Of a stretch of 64,000 nucleotides of DNA, positions 55,101 through 64,000 are shown piece by piece. The notes beneath the pieces were generated by a model. It worked only from the letters and a program-made list of their open reading frames with translations, had not been told where the DNA came from and did no database searches. Source of the stretch: Haliclystus octoradiatus (lineage: Eukaryota; Cnidaria; Staurozoa; Stauromedusae; Haliclystidae); assembly GCA_916610825.1 (NCBI GenBank), contig OU744451.1, forward strand, positions 4,925,345 through 4,989,344, given 5' to 3'. How positions within the stretch are numbered: position 1 is the stretch's first letter; the number at the start of each line of letters is the position of its first letter. The position numbers were made by a program, and so were the translations under genes.

Positions 55101-58100
55101 AGGCCTAACCAATAGCTTGAATTTATGTAATTGAATCGGTTTTCTTTCTTTTCCAGTGTTTAATTAAACTACCGTAGCAGTGTTTTCCACAAAAATAGCA
55201 AGTATGTATTAATTAATATAAATCTATAGCTTATAAATAATTTGTGACTTAATTTTGTATTCCTTTTTGAATTGACAATGATATGATGAATGATTTCGAA
55301 ACGTTTTGTAGTTTTGTCGGTTAATCTTCATTTGAATATTTAACATTTACAATGAAGAAAGTAACACAATCATAAATCTTAAATAAAAAAGTAAACTAAT
55401 ATCGTAACATTTAAATTAATTTTTTTTATGAAAAAAATACTTTATATTTATTTCTAACATAACATCACCATTTATTGTAAATAATTTTCCATATGGTGTA
55501 AATGCATATTTTTAATGCCTTCTATTTGTGTATTCATATTGGTTTTAAATTATTTGGTTCCACTAAAGAAATAATCACCTTCAGTTCCAATGCCATCAGT
55601 AAATCTTTCGTCCTATCAAATCAATAATAACCAAATTAAATACGGTAGGTAGTTCACAAGTTTATCGACCCTGATTTGATTCCGTTGCACTTAATGGAGC
55701 AACATTAACAGCCGCTATGATCTTGAACTGAAACAAGTTTAACGGTTTAGGCTTTTAGCATCAACAGCTCCAGTGACATTGAAATAACACAAACAACAAC
55801 CACATCATTTTGAATGTAGTAGCATAATTAAAATGTGTAATCATAATGTCATTGCACAGGACTCTGAGCGAATAACGACCATAGGTGATTTAAATGGGTT
55901 ATTAAACTGCATTTAATAAGATGTCAATTTATGATTGTAGCCAATAAACATGACAACTAAGTGTCTTGGCTCACCCCTAATAGTTCCGAGCATCGAATAG
56001 TATTCAATGTCCTTGCCGCATGTGCTACAACAGTTTTGCTTGTGCTAATGTTCTGTCTTCGCCATGGCTCACTGGAATATAAATAAATGGCTAATAACAT
56101 TGATTCAAATATGGATCAGCTCTAAAACTACGAATTTACATGAACATTCATGACTTTCATATTGAAAATTTGATGAAAAACGTGTCATGAAATTCAATTT
56201 AATTGTTCATGAAATTTATGTGAACCTCATTGAATTTCTACTTCAATGGAAATCATCGTATCTAATATATTTTCTTATCAAATACTCTGACAGGACAAAA
56301 GTAATTTTCAAAAAATCCGGTCTGATTTGAATACGTTGAATTATCACAGTGCAAACCTGATATAGTTTCTATTGAATCAACCCTGTCCTTGCATATAAAG
56401 GTCACCTGCATACAATGGTCAATTTATTTAACTCTCATAGCTGGCTGTTATATGCAGGTTTCACTGTCAAACATATAATGTTCACTTGTGCAATGTCTAA
56501 AATAGTAATTTCTATTGAATTAACTCTGCATATAAAGATCACCTGCTACAGTGGTCAATTTATCTAACTCTCATAGCTGGTTGTTCAATACAGGTTTCAC
56601 TGTAACATATTTCGATATGAAGCAGATTCACACATCTCTAATATTCAATTTGTAATAACGTATGAATGCTATAATCATTACATTAATGTTCAACAATTAA
56701 TAACCCACCTGGCTAAGTCATCATTTTCATCAGAACAAAGTGTAAGAAACTAAATGAAAAGAAAATTGACTTATCCACACAAAAATCATAAATTTATTAA
56801 CTGGAGATAAAAATCCCACAAATGATGTAACACATTATCAATTCTGAAGAAATGCATCCATGTGTAAAACATTTAACAGAGACATAAATGGTAATTTTTA
56901 TTGTGAAAAATGCATGATTCATTTCCTCCGAAATCGAGCCATCCTGAACACAGTCCAATTAGATTCAATCAGAGCACAACTATTTTAAATCAATTTTTAA
57001 ACAGTTTTTATATTAATAATATAAATTTCAATTGTTGAAAAAAGAATACAGTATATATATAGCCAGGTCATCACAAAGTGTTGGGACGATAATTACGAAG
57101 GATTTAAAATTCAATCCAGAAGGTTTGTAATCTGAGAACAGGTCTCTGTGTGTAAAAGTGTATTTATTATGTAACCATCAGTGTTTTAGTGGGTTTTCTG
57201 TGACTCATTGATATTTCACACGTAAAATATGATGTTTTTACATGTGAAATAACACCTTTCAACTAATCATAGATCGTCTTGCGTTTGCGTTACCGAGAAA
57301 ACTTCCGCTTTCAAAAGTTCGAAATTGAAAGAAGCCATGCTTACAGGGATTTAATTATCATGATGATTAGTCATCTGGGATTTTGAAAAGAAATTGACAA
57401 TTGAGATGATGACGACCTTTGCAGTGACCCTATTGTCTTTAGATTAGATATCAAGGTGTTGCTATGAATTATGATTAATTCAACGTAATTTATTTAGAAT
57501 TAAAGCTAACTTGCCATTGCCCTCATTCAAATGTGATTGAAATCATCTTCATTTCGTTTTAAATTCTTAATAAAGTTGTTTGTTGAAGTTCTAGGCCTAC
57601 ATGCTCTCAAGTTAATTTTTATAAAATAAACAATCATTTTCAAAACATTTTAACCTGATAATAGCAAATAATATTATCAAAATGATGCTTGAAACAAAAT
57701 TGTACCGACCAGGGTGGTTAAAAACCGTTACCAATGAATTTCATTGTTAAATTATAAATAACAAGCATCATTGAAATCAATAAATAAGATTTTACCTTTC
57801 CTGATTTATCAACAAGGTAGAGAGAGCATCGATCTGCATGAATAGCTGCAACAAAAATGAGTAGACTATAGAGATTGTGCATTTGAAAACGTAGTTTGAT
57901 AGCTTTGAAGTTTTGATCATATTTAAGGGCATGTTTCAAAAATTTTCTTGAGTTTTAGTCAAACATAAATTTAACTAATTAATTTAATTAAACAAAAACA
58001 GATCTTATTAGGTATCATACAGTCATGTTTCGCAGGGAGCAAGGGCGGTGTCAAAATATCAAACAACATCCATTTTACCGCTTATTTTCATTATTACGTT

Positions 58101-61037
58101 TGACTAACTTGTTGGCCAATCACAATCTTCAATTATTATTTGTGCACAGAAATTATGAATTAAGCAGCACCGATCTCAGCAAACTGGAGCAATGCACGGT
58201 ATTTGTTAGTATAATAGGAAGTTATTCTACCAAACCTGTACAGATAACTATGTAAAGATCAACTAGCTATCATTATCTTACCTGAGGCAATACTGTTACC
58301 AAGTGTCAGTAGAACATGTCTTTTACTATGTTTTACTTGAATTTCATTAGTTAAAGTATCAAGGAGTCTCTGTTTGTCTTTGTGAACGCAAAACTAAATC
58401 CAAACAAGAATAACAGTTGAACTTTATGCTATTAAAATCCACCTCTACATAGTGACCACCTGTCTATCTGGTCAACCTCTACATAGTGACCACCTGTCTA
58501 TCTGGTCAACCTCTACATAGTGACCACCTGTCTATCTGGTCAACCTCTACATAGTGACCACCTGTCTATCTGGTCAACCTCTACATAGTGACCATCCGTC
58601 TATCTGGTCACTTCAAACAGTGTTCCAAAGAGTGACATTATATTAAATCAGAAATGTATAAATATACAAAGGCTGCTTGTCTGTTGCAGTTGATTATTGA
58701 TTATATAGATCACAATATAAGCGGCTTTTATTTGCATACAAAGGATTAGCTATAGGTACACTCTTAACATATTGTACTGTGTCAGTAGTTCATGAATCTT
58801 CACGGACAGTTCATAAACAGTTCATAAACAGTTCATGAAAATTTGGCGCCATTGAACGTTCATGAACTGATCATGAATAACGTTCATGAACTGTTCATGA
58901 AATGTTTATGATGAACTTCTGAATTGTTTTTCGAAAGGGAAGTGATATTAACAGGATTTCACTGTATATTAATTGTAACTTTACAGTTCTGGGGGACAGT
59001 TTATATTAACGAGGTTACACAGAATTCCTCAAATTAAACATTTTATTGAAAGAGTCATCATCACAATACTAACCTTCCACTTGGACAGTGAAATCTTATT
59101 GGCTGAAAAATCAAATATTAACAAAGCTCAATCACATTGCAACATACTGTGTAGGGATAAAGAACACAATTATTAATTAACACGGATCCTGATTGGTGGA
59201 TTTGTACCGCATGGTAACCAGTTATGCCATGACAACCCACAGCATTCAATGACAACCAATATTACTACATGACTTTTAGTTTCTATGTCGGGTAAAGCCC
59301 TACTCGTTCCCAAACAACAAACTCCAGAACCATATTATGAACGAGGCAGCAACATAAATATTTCGTCTGCTGCTAGAGAATTCATGGGTCTAAATTCCAG
59401 TAACCCATTTACATTTACAAGAGTGATCACGGAATACTGTAATAGCCCAAATAGGATAATGAAGGTATAGCATTCTATAGGACTCTTCAGAATTATCTCA
59501 CAACCTAGGCTGCGTGCAGACTCATTTCTAATAATCCGAAAAAAAGCAATGACTCTACGCATGGGCTACTCGTAACCATGATTACAACATAAATCATCAT
59601 TAGACCAAACAAGGTCCGACAAAAGTAGAAATCCTGGAATCTTAGATTCCTGAAGGTTGGAGCAAATTCAGAAGAAAATTGGTATTTTTGATGATTTATT
59701 GGTCAAACATCAACACAAAAATTGAGAAAAAAATATTGAAATGCCTCCAGGATTCCAGAAGGTTGAACCTTTTGTTGGATCCTGCATACAAACATAAGGT
59801 AATAAATTACAGTATGTAGCCTACTAAAGAGAACATGACAAGCCAGAAGCACCACTTACGTTTCTTCGGATTCTCTTCATTATCTGAACATGTTTTTCTG
59901 ATAATCCATCGTTCCAGCTGTTCAATCGATACATATTTATCAACATAATCTTCCACAAATTCAAAATTAATGCCTAAAAAATTATGAATGTTTGCATAAC
60001 CATTCCACAATCCACATTATCAACATAGTTACATAGTTTCATCACCCATGTTTCGCGATTAATGATTTTGGCGATCAAGTCAATACAACTTACAACTTTA
60101 AATACAACCCTTCAAGTTGACCTTAGGGCCTATGGGTGTTATGTATTAGGAATTGACAATAATCCAAAACACGATTGACCTATTATTGCAGAAACTATAC
60201 ATGCCTGCTGTCATAGGCGGTAGGTGTCCGTTTTTCTTAATGAAATGAATATTTTACCCCAAAAAGGTGTGGCATTTGCATGTTTGGGAGCTTCAGTACT
60301 GTGGGACCTTCAAATTGCACGATTTTGCCATGATTTGTTTCAAAATTGCCCGAAATTTGACTCAAATATTTATTGGGAGGGAAGGGGGGTGCCTTTTATG
60401 TAGGGTCTGCCTCTGTCATCCTCGTTCTTCTTCGTTATTCGTTTTTCTGATGTGCAGAAGTTGGCAAGAGGTAATTTGAAACATAAATCGGATATACTGT
60501 TTCTTAAAAATCAGATAGCTGCAAGATGCCCTTGTTGAAGGGTCTGCCCCTGTTGTCCTTATATGGCTCCGGCGCCCCTGATGGCAATACCAACGTTTCT
60601 ACAACATTTCAAAGCCAAGACGTATTCATCATATCAACCGGGCAATTCTAGATTAAATCAAGCTAGTCGGTGAGGTGGCAAAGTCAATATTTTCCCATCG
60701 GGATTACAGGATTACCCACTTATGTTGGATCTGTGCAAGAGTGCAGTCCCCCTTTATGCTTTAGGGGAAAGGGACACAGTGGCGCCGGAGCCACAAGGGC
60801 ATAGTTCATTCAAATAAAACAAACGATGTAATAAAAGAACAATTGAGAACACTTGCTTGTTTGTATGTCGGCAATAATCGACCTGCAAAGATATATAAAC
60901 AAACCTGTTTGCTCCTCCAATGAATCACATGGCTCTTCTTGGGTTTGAGATGAAACAGTTGCAGTTCCTCTTTGTTTTCTTATGACATTAAACGGCGGAA
61001 GCCGCCTAAATGCAACCTGACAAGAAGGACAAGACAT
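37119..61037 (-). CDS. PDE10A: PDE10A-type dual GAF-domain cyclic nucleotide phosphodiesterase
   Basis: Hydrolyses cAMP/cGMP to 5'-nucleotides. 26 minus-strand coding exons, all phase-compatible: 61037–60905, 59973–59860, 59102–59074, 58393–58282, 57845–57796, 56749–56709, 56071–55975, 55612–55579, 54031–53975, 52255–52197, 51887–51837, 51749–51691, 51603–51552, 51291–51161, 49956–49795, 49037–48982, 48487–48429, 47616–47474, 45424–45277, 44279–44124, 42478–42428, 42304–42183, 41555–41444, 40811–40731, 39638–39550, 37230–37119; total 769 aa (human 779). GAF-A is about 105–250 ([22 protein letters not shown]) and GAF-B about 285–430 ([40 protein letters not shown]). Catalytic residues: H503/H507 in YHNWSH, H540-D541 in [11 protein letters not shown]651 in TACDL, Q703 before VGF. 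The C-terminal NLSQWE is PDE10A-specific. Oddities: C replaces the usual R after HDLDH, and about 28 residues before the YHNW exon were not found. Confidence 0.93.
37231..37410. repeat. decayed duplicate of the exon-25 region of PDE10A
   Basis: 37318–37406 parallels 39595–39715: both contain CAGTATAGGCTTG followed by AAATAATTGTATTA, and on the minus strand CTGCAGGTTGCTTTGAGCAT matches the start of exon 25 (CCACAGGTTGGTTTTATCAG). The minus-strand frame here breaks at TAG/TAA codons ([18 protein letters not shown]-stop). This is an intronic pseudo-exon between the true exons 25 and 26. Confidence 0.6.
37413..38960. repeat. tandem array, eight copies of a 192–194-bp unit
   Basis: Units start with AGAAAGTTGTGCTGTGAG at 37413, 37607, 37801, 37993, 38185, 38379, 38573 and 38767. 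Copies are more than 95% alike. Each unit spans CTTGCCCAGAGTCCGACATG, which is the target site plus outer end of a family C MITE with the MITE body deleted. A complete family C copy terminates the array at 38941–39113. It lies in the last intron of PDE10A. Confidence 0.95.
38941..39113. mobile_element. hAT-type MITE (family C) at the end of the tandem array
   Basis: CAGGGTCTGACAAAAG … TTTTGTCGGACCCTG, flanked by TCCTTGCC (38933–38940) and TCCTTGCT (39114–39121). The left target duplication is part of the repeated unit of the array. Confidence 0.85.
39331..39476. mobile_element. pogo-like MITE (family B), one end decayed
   Basis: The right end TATAACAGGTTTGACTATA is clear; the left part starts at AGTTAACCACTATATGCAC. 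Intronic in PDE10A. Confidence 0.6.
40370..40661. mobile_element. hAT-type MITE (family C) interrupted by another MITE
   Basis: The left end AGGTCCGACAAAAGTAGG and the right end TTTTTCGGACACTG enclose the usual body. Between two CCAGAAGG blocks (40503 and 40631) lies a roughly 120-bp insert whose ends match the 31477–31600 MITE (AAGTCCCGCTT … GTGAGACTTGGGCAAGTCAA). Confidence 0.7.
40885..41055. repeat. dispersed GGGGAAC-rich repeat (family I)
   Basis: AATGTTTTAGTGGGGGAACG … TATTATCATCCTTGAAATGA, colinear with 1999–2165. Confidence 0.55.
41082..41262. mobile_element. pogo-like MITE (family B), full length
   Basis: TACAGTGAAACCTGTATTTA … TATAACAGGTTTGACTGTA, 181 bp, intron of PDE10A. Confidence 0.8.
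41696..41852. mobile_element. hAT-type MITE (family C) inserted in a family B MITE
   Basis: CAGGGTCCAACAAAAG … TTTTGTTGGACCCTG, flanked by TAAACTGC (41688–41695) and TAAACAGC (41853–41860). The outside sequence AAATCTGTATATAAACTGCC / AACAGCCAGCTACGAGAGGT is a family B copy that continues to about 41973, so this is a nested insertion. Confidence 0.8.
42541..42665 (+). repeat. tRNA-derived SINE, family 2
   Basis: AGTGCAGTTGTTAGGGCGTT (A-box region) and GGTTCAATCCC (B box, 42588–42598), followed by the conserved tail GGTTGGCGTCAGGTAGAGCA and TCCGACAATTAAA. Relatives lie at 50105–50226 (−) and 50370–50500 (+). Confidence 0.65.
43350..43531. mobile_element. pogo-like MITE (family B), full length
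   Basis: TACAGTCAAACCTGTTATAT … TATACAGGTTTCACTGTT, intron 20 of PDE10A. Confidence 0.8.
43590..43860 (+). repeat. ~270-bp dispersed element, inverted partner of 48025–48285
   Basis: GCGTACTAAGTGTTTGTACT…, CCAATCACAACATACTACCA and CAGCGCTAATGTGCAGATGA all recur in reverse order and orientation at 48025–48285. Coding exons 20 to 18 of PDE10A lie between the two. Confidence 0.65.
44895..45065. repeat. degraded TTCATGAAC-type repeat
   Basis: Loose palindrome with TTCATGAATGTAAAATTGCC and CATTAACTCATGAATTAATG; canonical ends absent. Confidence 0.45.
45471..45652. mobile_element. pogo-like MITE (family B), full length
   Basis: TACAGTGAAACCTGTATATA … TATAACAGGTTTTACTGTA, only about 45 bp upstream (minus strand) of PDE10A exon 19. 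Confidence 0.8.
45750..46262. repeat. two copies of a dispersed repeat, the second forming a hairpin
   Basis: GGGTTACCACACACTTACCG … (45755) and GGATTACCATACACTTGCTG … (46051) share TGTTTGTATTCATATTTACT and GTGCTTTCAA. The second copy folds back on itself (TTACTACACAAGG against …AGTAAATACGAATCA) and ends GTTTGGTAACCC. A third relative is at 35263. Confidence 0.6.
46516..46680. mobile_element. pogo-like MITE (family B)
   Basis: TACAGTCAAACCTGTTATAA … TATACAGGTTTCACTGTA, lacking about 15 bp near one end. Confidence 0.8.
47733..47895. repeat. degraded pogo-like MITE (family B)
   Basis: AAACCTGTTATAGCAACCAC … GGTTGGCTGTTATATCAGAT keeps the family order with many substitutions; a similar remnant lies at 46832–46975. 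Confidence 0.5.
48025..48285 (-). repeat. ~260-bp dispersed element, inverted partner of 43590–43860
   Basis: It shares GCAGACAGACTTTTCTTC, TGTGATTGGCTAATAAAATA and ACATGAATTTAGTACAAACA with the partner in inverted form. Confidence 0.65.
48760..48835 (+). repeat. tRNA-like SINE head
   Basis: TGTAGCTCAATGGCAGAGCA (A box) and GGGGTTTGATTCCTC (B box) in about 70 bp, with no CCA-compatible acceptor stem that I could confirm. Confidence 0.5.
49591..49771. mobile_element. pogo-like MITE (family B) abutting PDE10A exon 15
   Basis: TACAGTGAAACCTGTATATA … TATAACAGGTTTGACTGTA, full length. Its border is only 24 bp from the donor end of exon 15 (49795). Confidence 0.85.
50105..50226 (-). repeat. tRNA-derived SINE, family 2
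   Basis: On the minus strand: AGTGCAATGGTTAGGGCGTT, GGTTCAATCCCTGACAG and the tail GGCGTTGGGAAGGGCATGCG. Same family as 42541 and 50370. Confidence 0.65.
50370..50500 (+). repeat. tRNA-derived SINE, family 2
   Basis: TGGTGTAGTGGTTAGGTC, GGTTCTAGCCC (decayed B box) and the tail CAGGAAAGGCATCTGACCAT. The 'aGGGCATCYGaCCATTAAA' tail resembles a central domain found in SINEs of several invertebrate and fish groups. Confidence 0.65.
52023..52180. repeat. palindromic TTCATGAAC MITE (family A)
   Basis: GTAAACAGTTCAGGAGTTCA … CATACTGTTTTTCATGGGGC, intron 10 of PDE10A, ending 17 bp from exon 10. Confidence 0.7.
52565..52800. repeat. degraded pogo-like MITE fragments
   Basis: Fragments such as ATAGACAGGTGTCCTTTATA, ACTATTACTGAAGTGGCCCC and ATAAACAGGTGACTATTATG follow family B order in a diverged, apparently duplicated arrangement. 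Confidence 0.4.
52989..53165. repeat. ~175-bp imperfect palindrome (foldback element)
   Basis: Left arm ATTACATCACTCTTGTGAGT … GAGAAATCCATATTGTAAAC; right arm GTTTACGATATGGATTTCTC … AAGAGTGATGTAAT. The centre is at CTCGGCGGCCTCG. A related half-copy (GGGTCTAAATTCCAGTAACC) is at 59380–59440. Confidence 0.75.
53530..53598. repeat. short perfect palindrome
   Basis: TAAAAGCGTGCAGGTATAGG and CCTATACCTGCACGCTTTTA are exact reverse complements around a GTGCAGATATAG/ACACGTGC loop. Probably a small foldback element; intron 9 of PDE10A. Confidence 0.75.
54288..54362. repeat. dispersed repeat shared with 20216–20275
   Basis: TTGCAGACTCACTGTCAAAA TG-type block followed by GGTAAACAG, then its inverted version (CTACTGTTTACCAAGTTTA). 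Confidence 0.5.
54370..54742 (-). repeat. tRNA-derived SINE, family 1, copy 2
   Basis: On the minus strand: GGTGGATTAGCTCAGATGGC (A box), GGTTCGAATCCCC (B box), body as in copies 1 and 3, and a tail ending in a T-rich run CATTTCTTTTTTT. Best-preserved B box of the three. It lies in intron 8 of PDE10A. Confidence 0.8.
56340..56603. repeat. two tandem pogo-like MITE remnants (family B)
   Basis: Two consecutive blocks (about 56350–56467 and 56468–56603), each with TTCTATTGAATyAAC-type and ATAGCTGGyTGTT segments and each ending CAGGTTTCACTGT. Confidence 0.6.
58437..58612. repeat. minisatellite, five copies of a ~34-bp unit derived from a MITE
   Basis: The unit CACCTCTACATAGTGACCAC … CTGTCTATCTGGTCAAC repeats about five times. 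Its words (ACCACCTGTCTAT, GTCA) are those of the family B interior, suggesting local amplification of a MITE fragment. Intron 3 of PDE10A. Confidence 0.85.
58785..58940. repeat. palindromic TTCATGAAC MITE (family A)
   Basis: GTAGTTCATGAATCTTCACG … AACTTCTGAATTGTTTTTCG, with repeated CAGTTCATGAA units around GGCGCCATTGAACG. Confidence 0.65.
59505..59580. repeat. diverged foldback related to the 30075 hairpin
   Basis: CTAGGCTGCGTGCAGACTCA at the left and TGACTCTACGCATGGGCTAC at the right are imperfect inverted repeats of the same GCGTGCAGACTCA type. Confidence 0.5.
59610..59784. mobile_element. hAT-type MITE (family C)
   Basis: AAGGTCCGACAAAAGTAG … TTTTGTTGGATCCTG with the complete body; it lies about 75 bp from the donor end of PDE10A exon 2. 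Confidence 0.75.
60245..60310. repeat. dispersed repeat shared with 21985–22060
   Basis: AAAGGTGTGGCATTTGCATG TTTGGGAGC-type block; ends not defined. The surrounding 60.3–60.8 kb (intron 1 of PDE10A) shows nothing else I can name. Confidence 0.45.
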
Positions 61038-61389
61038 TTTACAAAGGAAATTAAACTAAACTAAAACATTTAAATTTAAAATAAAATTTAAAAATCAATA
61101 AACTTACATTTTCGAACGCCAAGATACCATGGAAACGAAATGGCGAATTTCAAATTATTATTCTTTGTGTTTCACTGTCAACCCAATTTATCCATTATTT
61201 AAACAACGTCTGGCAGAATGGCGTGCAAATTTATCATAATAGACGATGCGGCAAGTAAACAAACCAATCAATGCTTGACAGATTCTTTTTGCTTCATAAT
61301 AAAGCAACCTTCATTTTGTAAAGTTCCGTTTGAGTTGACCACTCACTTTGACGGTCACTTTCAGTTGAGAGTGGAGCGTTTCTTTCAAG
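61038..61389. promoter_or_regulatory. divergent promoter region between PDE10A and GOPC
   Basis: The start codons of PDE10A (61037, minus) and GOPC (61390, plus) are 352 bp apart and face outward, so they probably share a promoter. No TATA box is evident; the GOPC side carries AAGATGGCGG around the ATG, a YY1-type sequence often found at animal start sites. Confidence 0.55.
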
Positions 61390-63124
61390 ATGGCGGTAGC
61401 TGTCTCAATGTTTCGTTGGTTGGATTTATTAGAAAAAGAGTTTGATAAAGCATTTGTAGACTTAGATATACGATTAGGTGATATAGATGCTGATCAAGCT
61501 GAAATTACACATGATGGGAGACTTAAACTGACTTCTTTATCGTCTGCTTTTGCCCAACTTGTCCATAAATCTCAAACTATATTTCAATCCAATGCCAAAC
61601 TAGAGGTACATACAACTACACATTTGCTGCATAATAATGTGGTTGATACACATATTATAGACTTTATAGGGATTGAATATTGATGTATTTACAATTTCTT
61701 ATTTAATTTTCTTAGGCTGAGTTGATTTCGTTGCGTTCTGAAGCAACTGAGAGCAAAGCAAAGGCTAATGTTTTGGAACGAGAATTAAAAAGTTCTTTAC
61801 TCCAGCTTCATGCTGTTCAACTACAATTACACGCGACACATAATAACGATTTAGATTCAACAGAGATACAAGCGAAACTGGTAAATTTTATTATTTATAA
61901 TGTTATAATGTTGTGTACTAGATACGATTCAGATCAGAATCAGATATATCATTGGTAGGCTAATAATAATTTATAACCAAACTAGCCATTTACTTTTTCA
62001 GGAGAATGAAATGCGACAATTTCGCAATGACTCAAGCAGAGAAGCTGAATTGGAAACAGAAGCAGTCCAATTAAGAATAGAAAACACTGACCTACGAAAA
62101 TATTGTCTGCAGCTTCATGGAGAGGTCTATGGTGCACGTCTTGCTGCAAAATATCTAGATAAAGAACTTGCTGGAAGGTTAGCTCAGCTGCTTATTGAAT
62201 TTATTGTTGCTGTTTTATTTGCAACAGCTTTCAGGGACTAAACGGTTTAGGGGTCATTTGTTAGGTCCTTGCAAAACAAAAATCATAGCATCTTCCTTTT
62301 TATATGCAAAATACATTCATGGTTGTGACTAGTGTGACTAGTTGTAGTGCAAATTTAAACAAGTTGGGAGATAAACCCAAATGTTTTCTTTGGTGATTCA
62401 CACCTTACCACCAAACCACAGGAGCCATGTCATCAATTTTGAGACAATTTTAGACCCCTCCCCATTTGGTCAACTAGCCTAATATGGTAATGTAGTTTTC
62501 AACGTTTTTGATTTTTATTAGTTAGAGATCTTTGATATTTGATCTTTAGAATCAAAGACGTATGCTCCACAAATTCCGCTGCATGACATCCTTCACTGGC
62601 AACCGAAGAAAATGTTTTGACGGGGCTATGAGCAATAGTATCTTTTCATAATGCTTTGTATCATGAATCGTCTTATTTACAAGTTTCTTTGTCAGCTATG
62701 TCTGACAGCGATTTGTGGCGTTCTTTGTGTGGCAATTATATTAGGCGTAAGAGGGACAGTACATTCCTATAATGTGACCATCTATACTACTGCTACTATC
62801 TTATCAGTTGCCATTAATTACTAATTCCATATTTATTTCAGAATACAACAAATTCAATTGCTCGGACGTGATATGCGTGGCAGTGAACATGATGCGCTGT
62901 GGAATCAAATTGAAGCAGAGATACATTTACATCGTCATAAAACGGTTATACGTGCATGCAGAGGACGAAATAATTCCCAAGAGAAACCACATGCACCGCC
63001 ACCATCTAAAATCAAAGACAGTGATGATCTCCCAACAATTGCAAGAAAGAAAAGAGGTGTCGGAGATGTTAGAATTATTCCTGTTTTAAGGGATAAATCA
63101 GAGGGTCTTGGTATTTCTATAACG
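61390..63124 (+). CDS. GOPC: GOPC (Golgi-associated PDZ and coiled-coil protein), 5' part
   Basis: Scaffold of the trans-Golgi/secretory pathway whose PDZ domain binds channels and receptors (human GOPC/CAL binds CFTR). Four exons in frame: 61390–61605, 61716–61880, 62002–62177 and 62842–63124, about 280 codons. The start reads [20 protein letters not shown], matching human [20 protein letters not shown]. Coiled-coil 1 spans about residues 60–127 ([13 protein letters not shown], human LLQLHSIQLQLHA) and coiled-coil 2 about 130–190 ([18 protein letters not shown], identical to human). Next is [23 protein letters not shown], also near-identical. The PDZ domain begins at EGLGISIT, where the exon ends in a donor (ACG|GTACGT); the rest lies beyond the window. 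The unit is divergent from PDE10A. Confidence 0.95.
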
Positions 63125-64000
63125 GTACGTAATGGTTAGAAAGAAGACCATAAGAACTACAGTAGGCCGATCCGCCTTAACTTGCAGGCATAAGTACTGT
63201 ATAGTAATTCGAAATATGTAGGCCTACAACATGTTACTATATTTTTGTGTAGGCGTATAATGATTCTAATTCAGTCAGGCTCTGTTAAGTTGCCCTTTTT
63301 ACTGGCCCATCCTCTGTATAATATCTCGTAGTCTGCCTAATATAATATTCCCCCTTGCTTATGTCCCACCTTTCATTCTTACCTGAGGCAGAATATTGAG
63401 CAGGTTCGACTGTAGCAATATATCTCATTAAGACCATGGTGTAGGCTAACATTTTAAAAGTTTTGAAATTTTACACACATTTCAATGTTTCAATTTAGAT
63501 TTTGTGATTAATATACAATATCAGGCTATTTGTTTTGTACTGCTTAAAAGGATCTAAGATTTATATGAAAGGATATTCTCAATCAGATATTTGAATAATC
63601 TGATTTAGACAGCTGTAGTCTGTGACAGTGCAGCTCTTTTCTTATTGGTTGTGTAGTTACTATAATTACTTAATCACTACTATTAGGGTGTGATTAGCTC
63701 AGTTGGCAGAGCAACCGAACTTCAGATTGGATCATATCTGATTGACTGTGGTTCAAATCCCCTGAGGTCAACTCAGCCTTGACTTTTTCTAAAACATCAA
63801 ATGAGTACCATCTAAGGATGGTGGATGGAATGGTCCAGAAGGAATTGCATTGTGAGTAGCTGCAGCGCATCATTGCGCATTGACAATCAAGGTCTATCTG
63901 CCATGAAATCTGTTGAAATTGATCTGCAGTGTTGCGGCTGAGATCTAAGGAGCTTTTAACATCATTGCTCTTAGCGAAAAGAGCCACTCACTCTAGAAAT
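63125..64000 (+). other. GOPC intron 4 (continues past the window)
   Basis: Non-coding. It holds only fragments of family B-like sequence (around 62755–62800 and 63400) and the SINE at 63685. No further GOPC exon was found before the window end. Confidence 0.6.
63685..64000 (+). repeat. tRNA-derived SINE, family 1, copy 3 (cut by window end)
   Basis: GGTGTGATTAGCTCAGTTGG (A box) and GGTTCAAATCCCC (B box) head, then the body GGTCAACTCAGCCTTGACTT … GAGCCACTCACTCTAGAAAT. It matches copy 2 closely; the 3' tail lies outside the window. Confidence 0.8.

Overview
This is a window of animal nuclear DNA. Genes are split into short exons (29–360 bp) with GT–AG introns, several kilobases lie in introns and intergenic DNA, and the sequence is AT-rich and full of small non-autonomous DNA transposons (MITEs) and tRNA-derived SINEs. 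The families present (bL19m, FAM162, IRAK1BP1, CCDC181, transgelin/calponin-like, PDE10A, GOPC) are animal genes, and the exon divergence from human suggests an invertebrate, perhaps a deuterostome or a spiralian. The phylum cannot be fixed from sequence alone. I joined exons by splice consensus and reading-frame phase; every join listed keeps frame.

Layout. 0.6 kb (+): a possible last coding exon of an unidentified upstream gene. 1.7–5.8 kb (+): mitochondrial ribosomal protein L19 (5' end not found). 6.2–8.9 kb (−): FAM162-like mitochondrial membrane protein, three exons, 152 aa. 9.2–11.7 kb (+): IRAK1BP1-like SIMPL-domain protein, three exons, 236 aa, head-to-head with FAM162 over 337 bp. 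12.4–15.4 kb (−): CCDC181-like coiled-coil protein, three exons, 275 aa. 17.2–36.9 kb (+): three tandem transgelin/calponin-like genes with identical five-exon structure. The third has lost its calponin-like repeat through a frameshift. 37.1–61.0 kb (−): a complete-looking PDE10A-type cyclic nucleotide phosphodiesterase in 26 coding exons, 769 aa, with two GAF domains and an HD-type catalytic domain. 61.4 kb to the window end (+): the first four coding exons of GOPC (coiled-coil plus the start of the PDZ domain), head-to-head with PDE10A over 352 bp.

The non-coding space is mostly transposon debris. It includes an hAT-type element with a perfect 8-bp target duplication, a dispersed hAT-type MITE family (CAGGGTCCGACAAAAG ends), a pogo/Tigger-like MITE family (CAGTCAAACCTGTTATAAC ends), a palindromic TTCATGAAC family, a TTAA-flanked element nested in one of those palindromes, a 1.5-kb inverted-repeat element with a second element nested inside it that carries TTAGGG-like and tRNA-like sequence, two SINE families, a 0.7-kb ATT microsatellite, and an eight-copy ~193-bp tandem array that seems to have grown from a MITE insertion in the last PDE10A intron.

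The genes do not form one pathway. Muscle/cytoskeletal genes (the transgelins) sit beside mitochondrial (L19, FAM162), ciliary/spermatid-type (CCDC181) and signalling/trafficking (PDE10A, GOPC) genes. I see no clear-cut new multi-gene system. The most interesting features are the transgelin cluster with its shared promoter module and its truncated member, the PDE10A gene with a substituted metal-site neighbour residue and an apparently missing catalytic segment, and the transposon-seeded tandem array.
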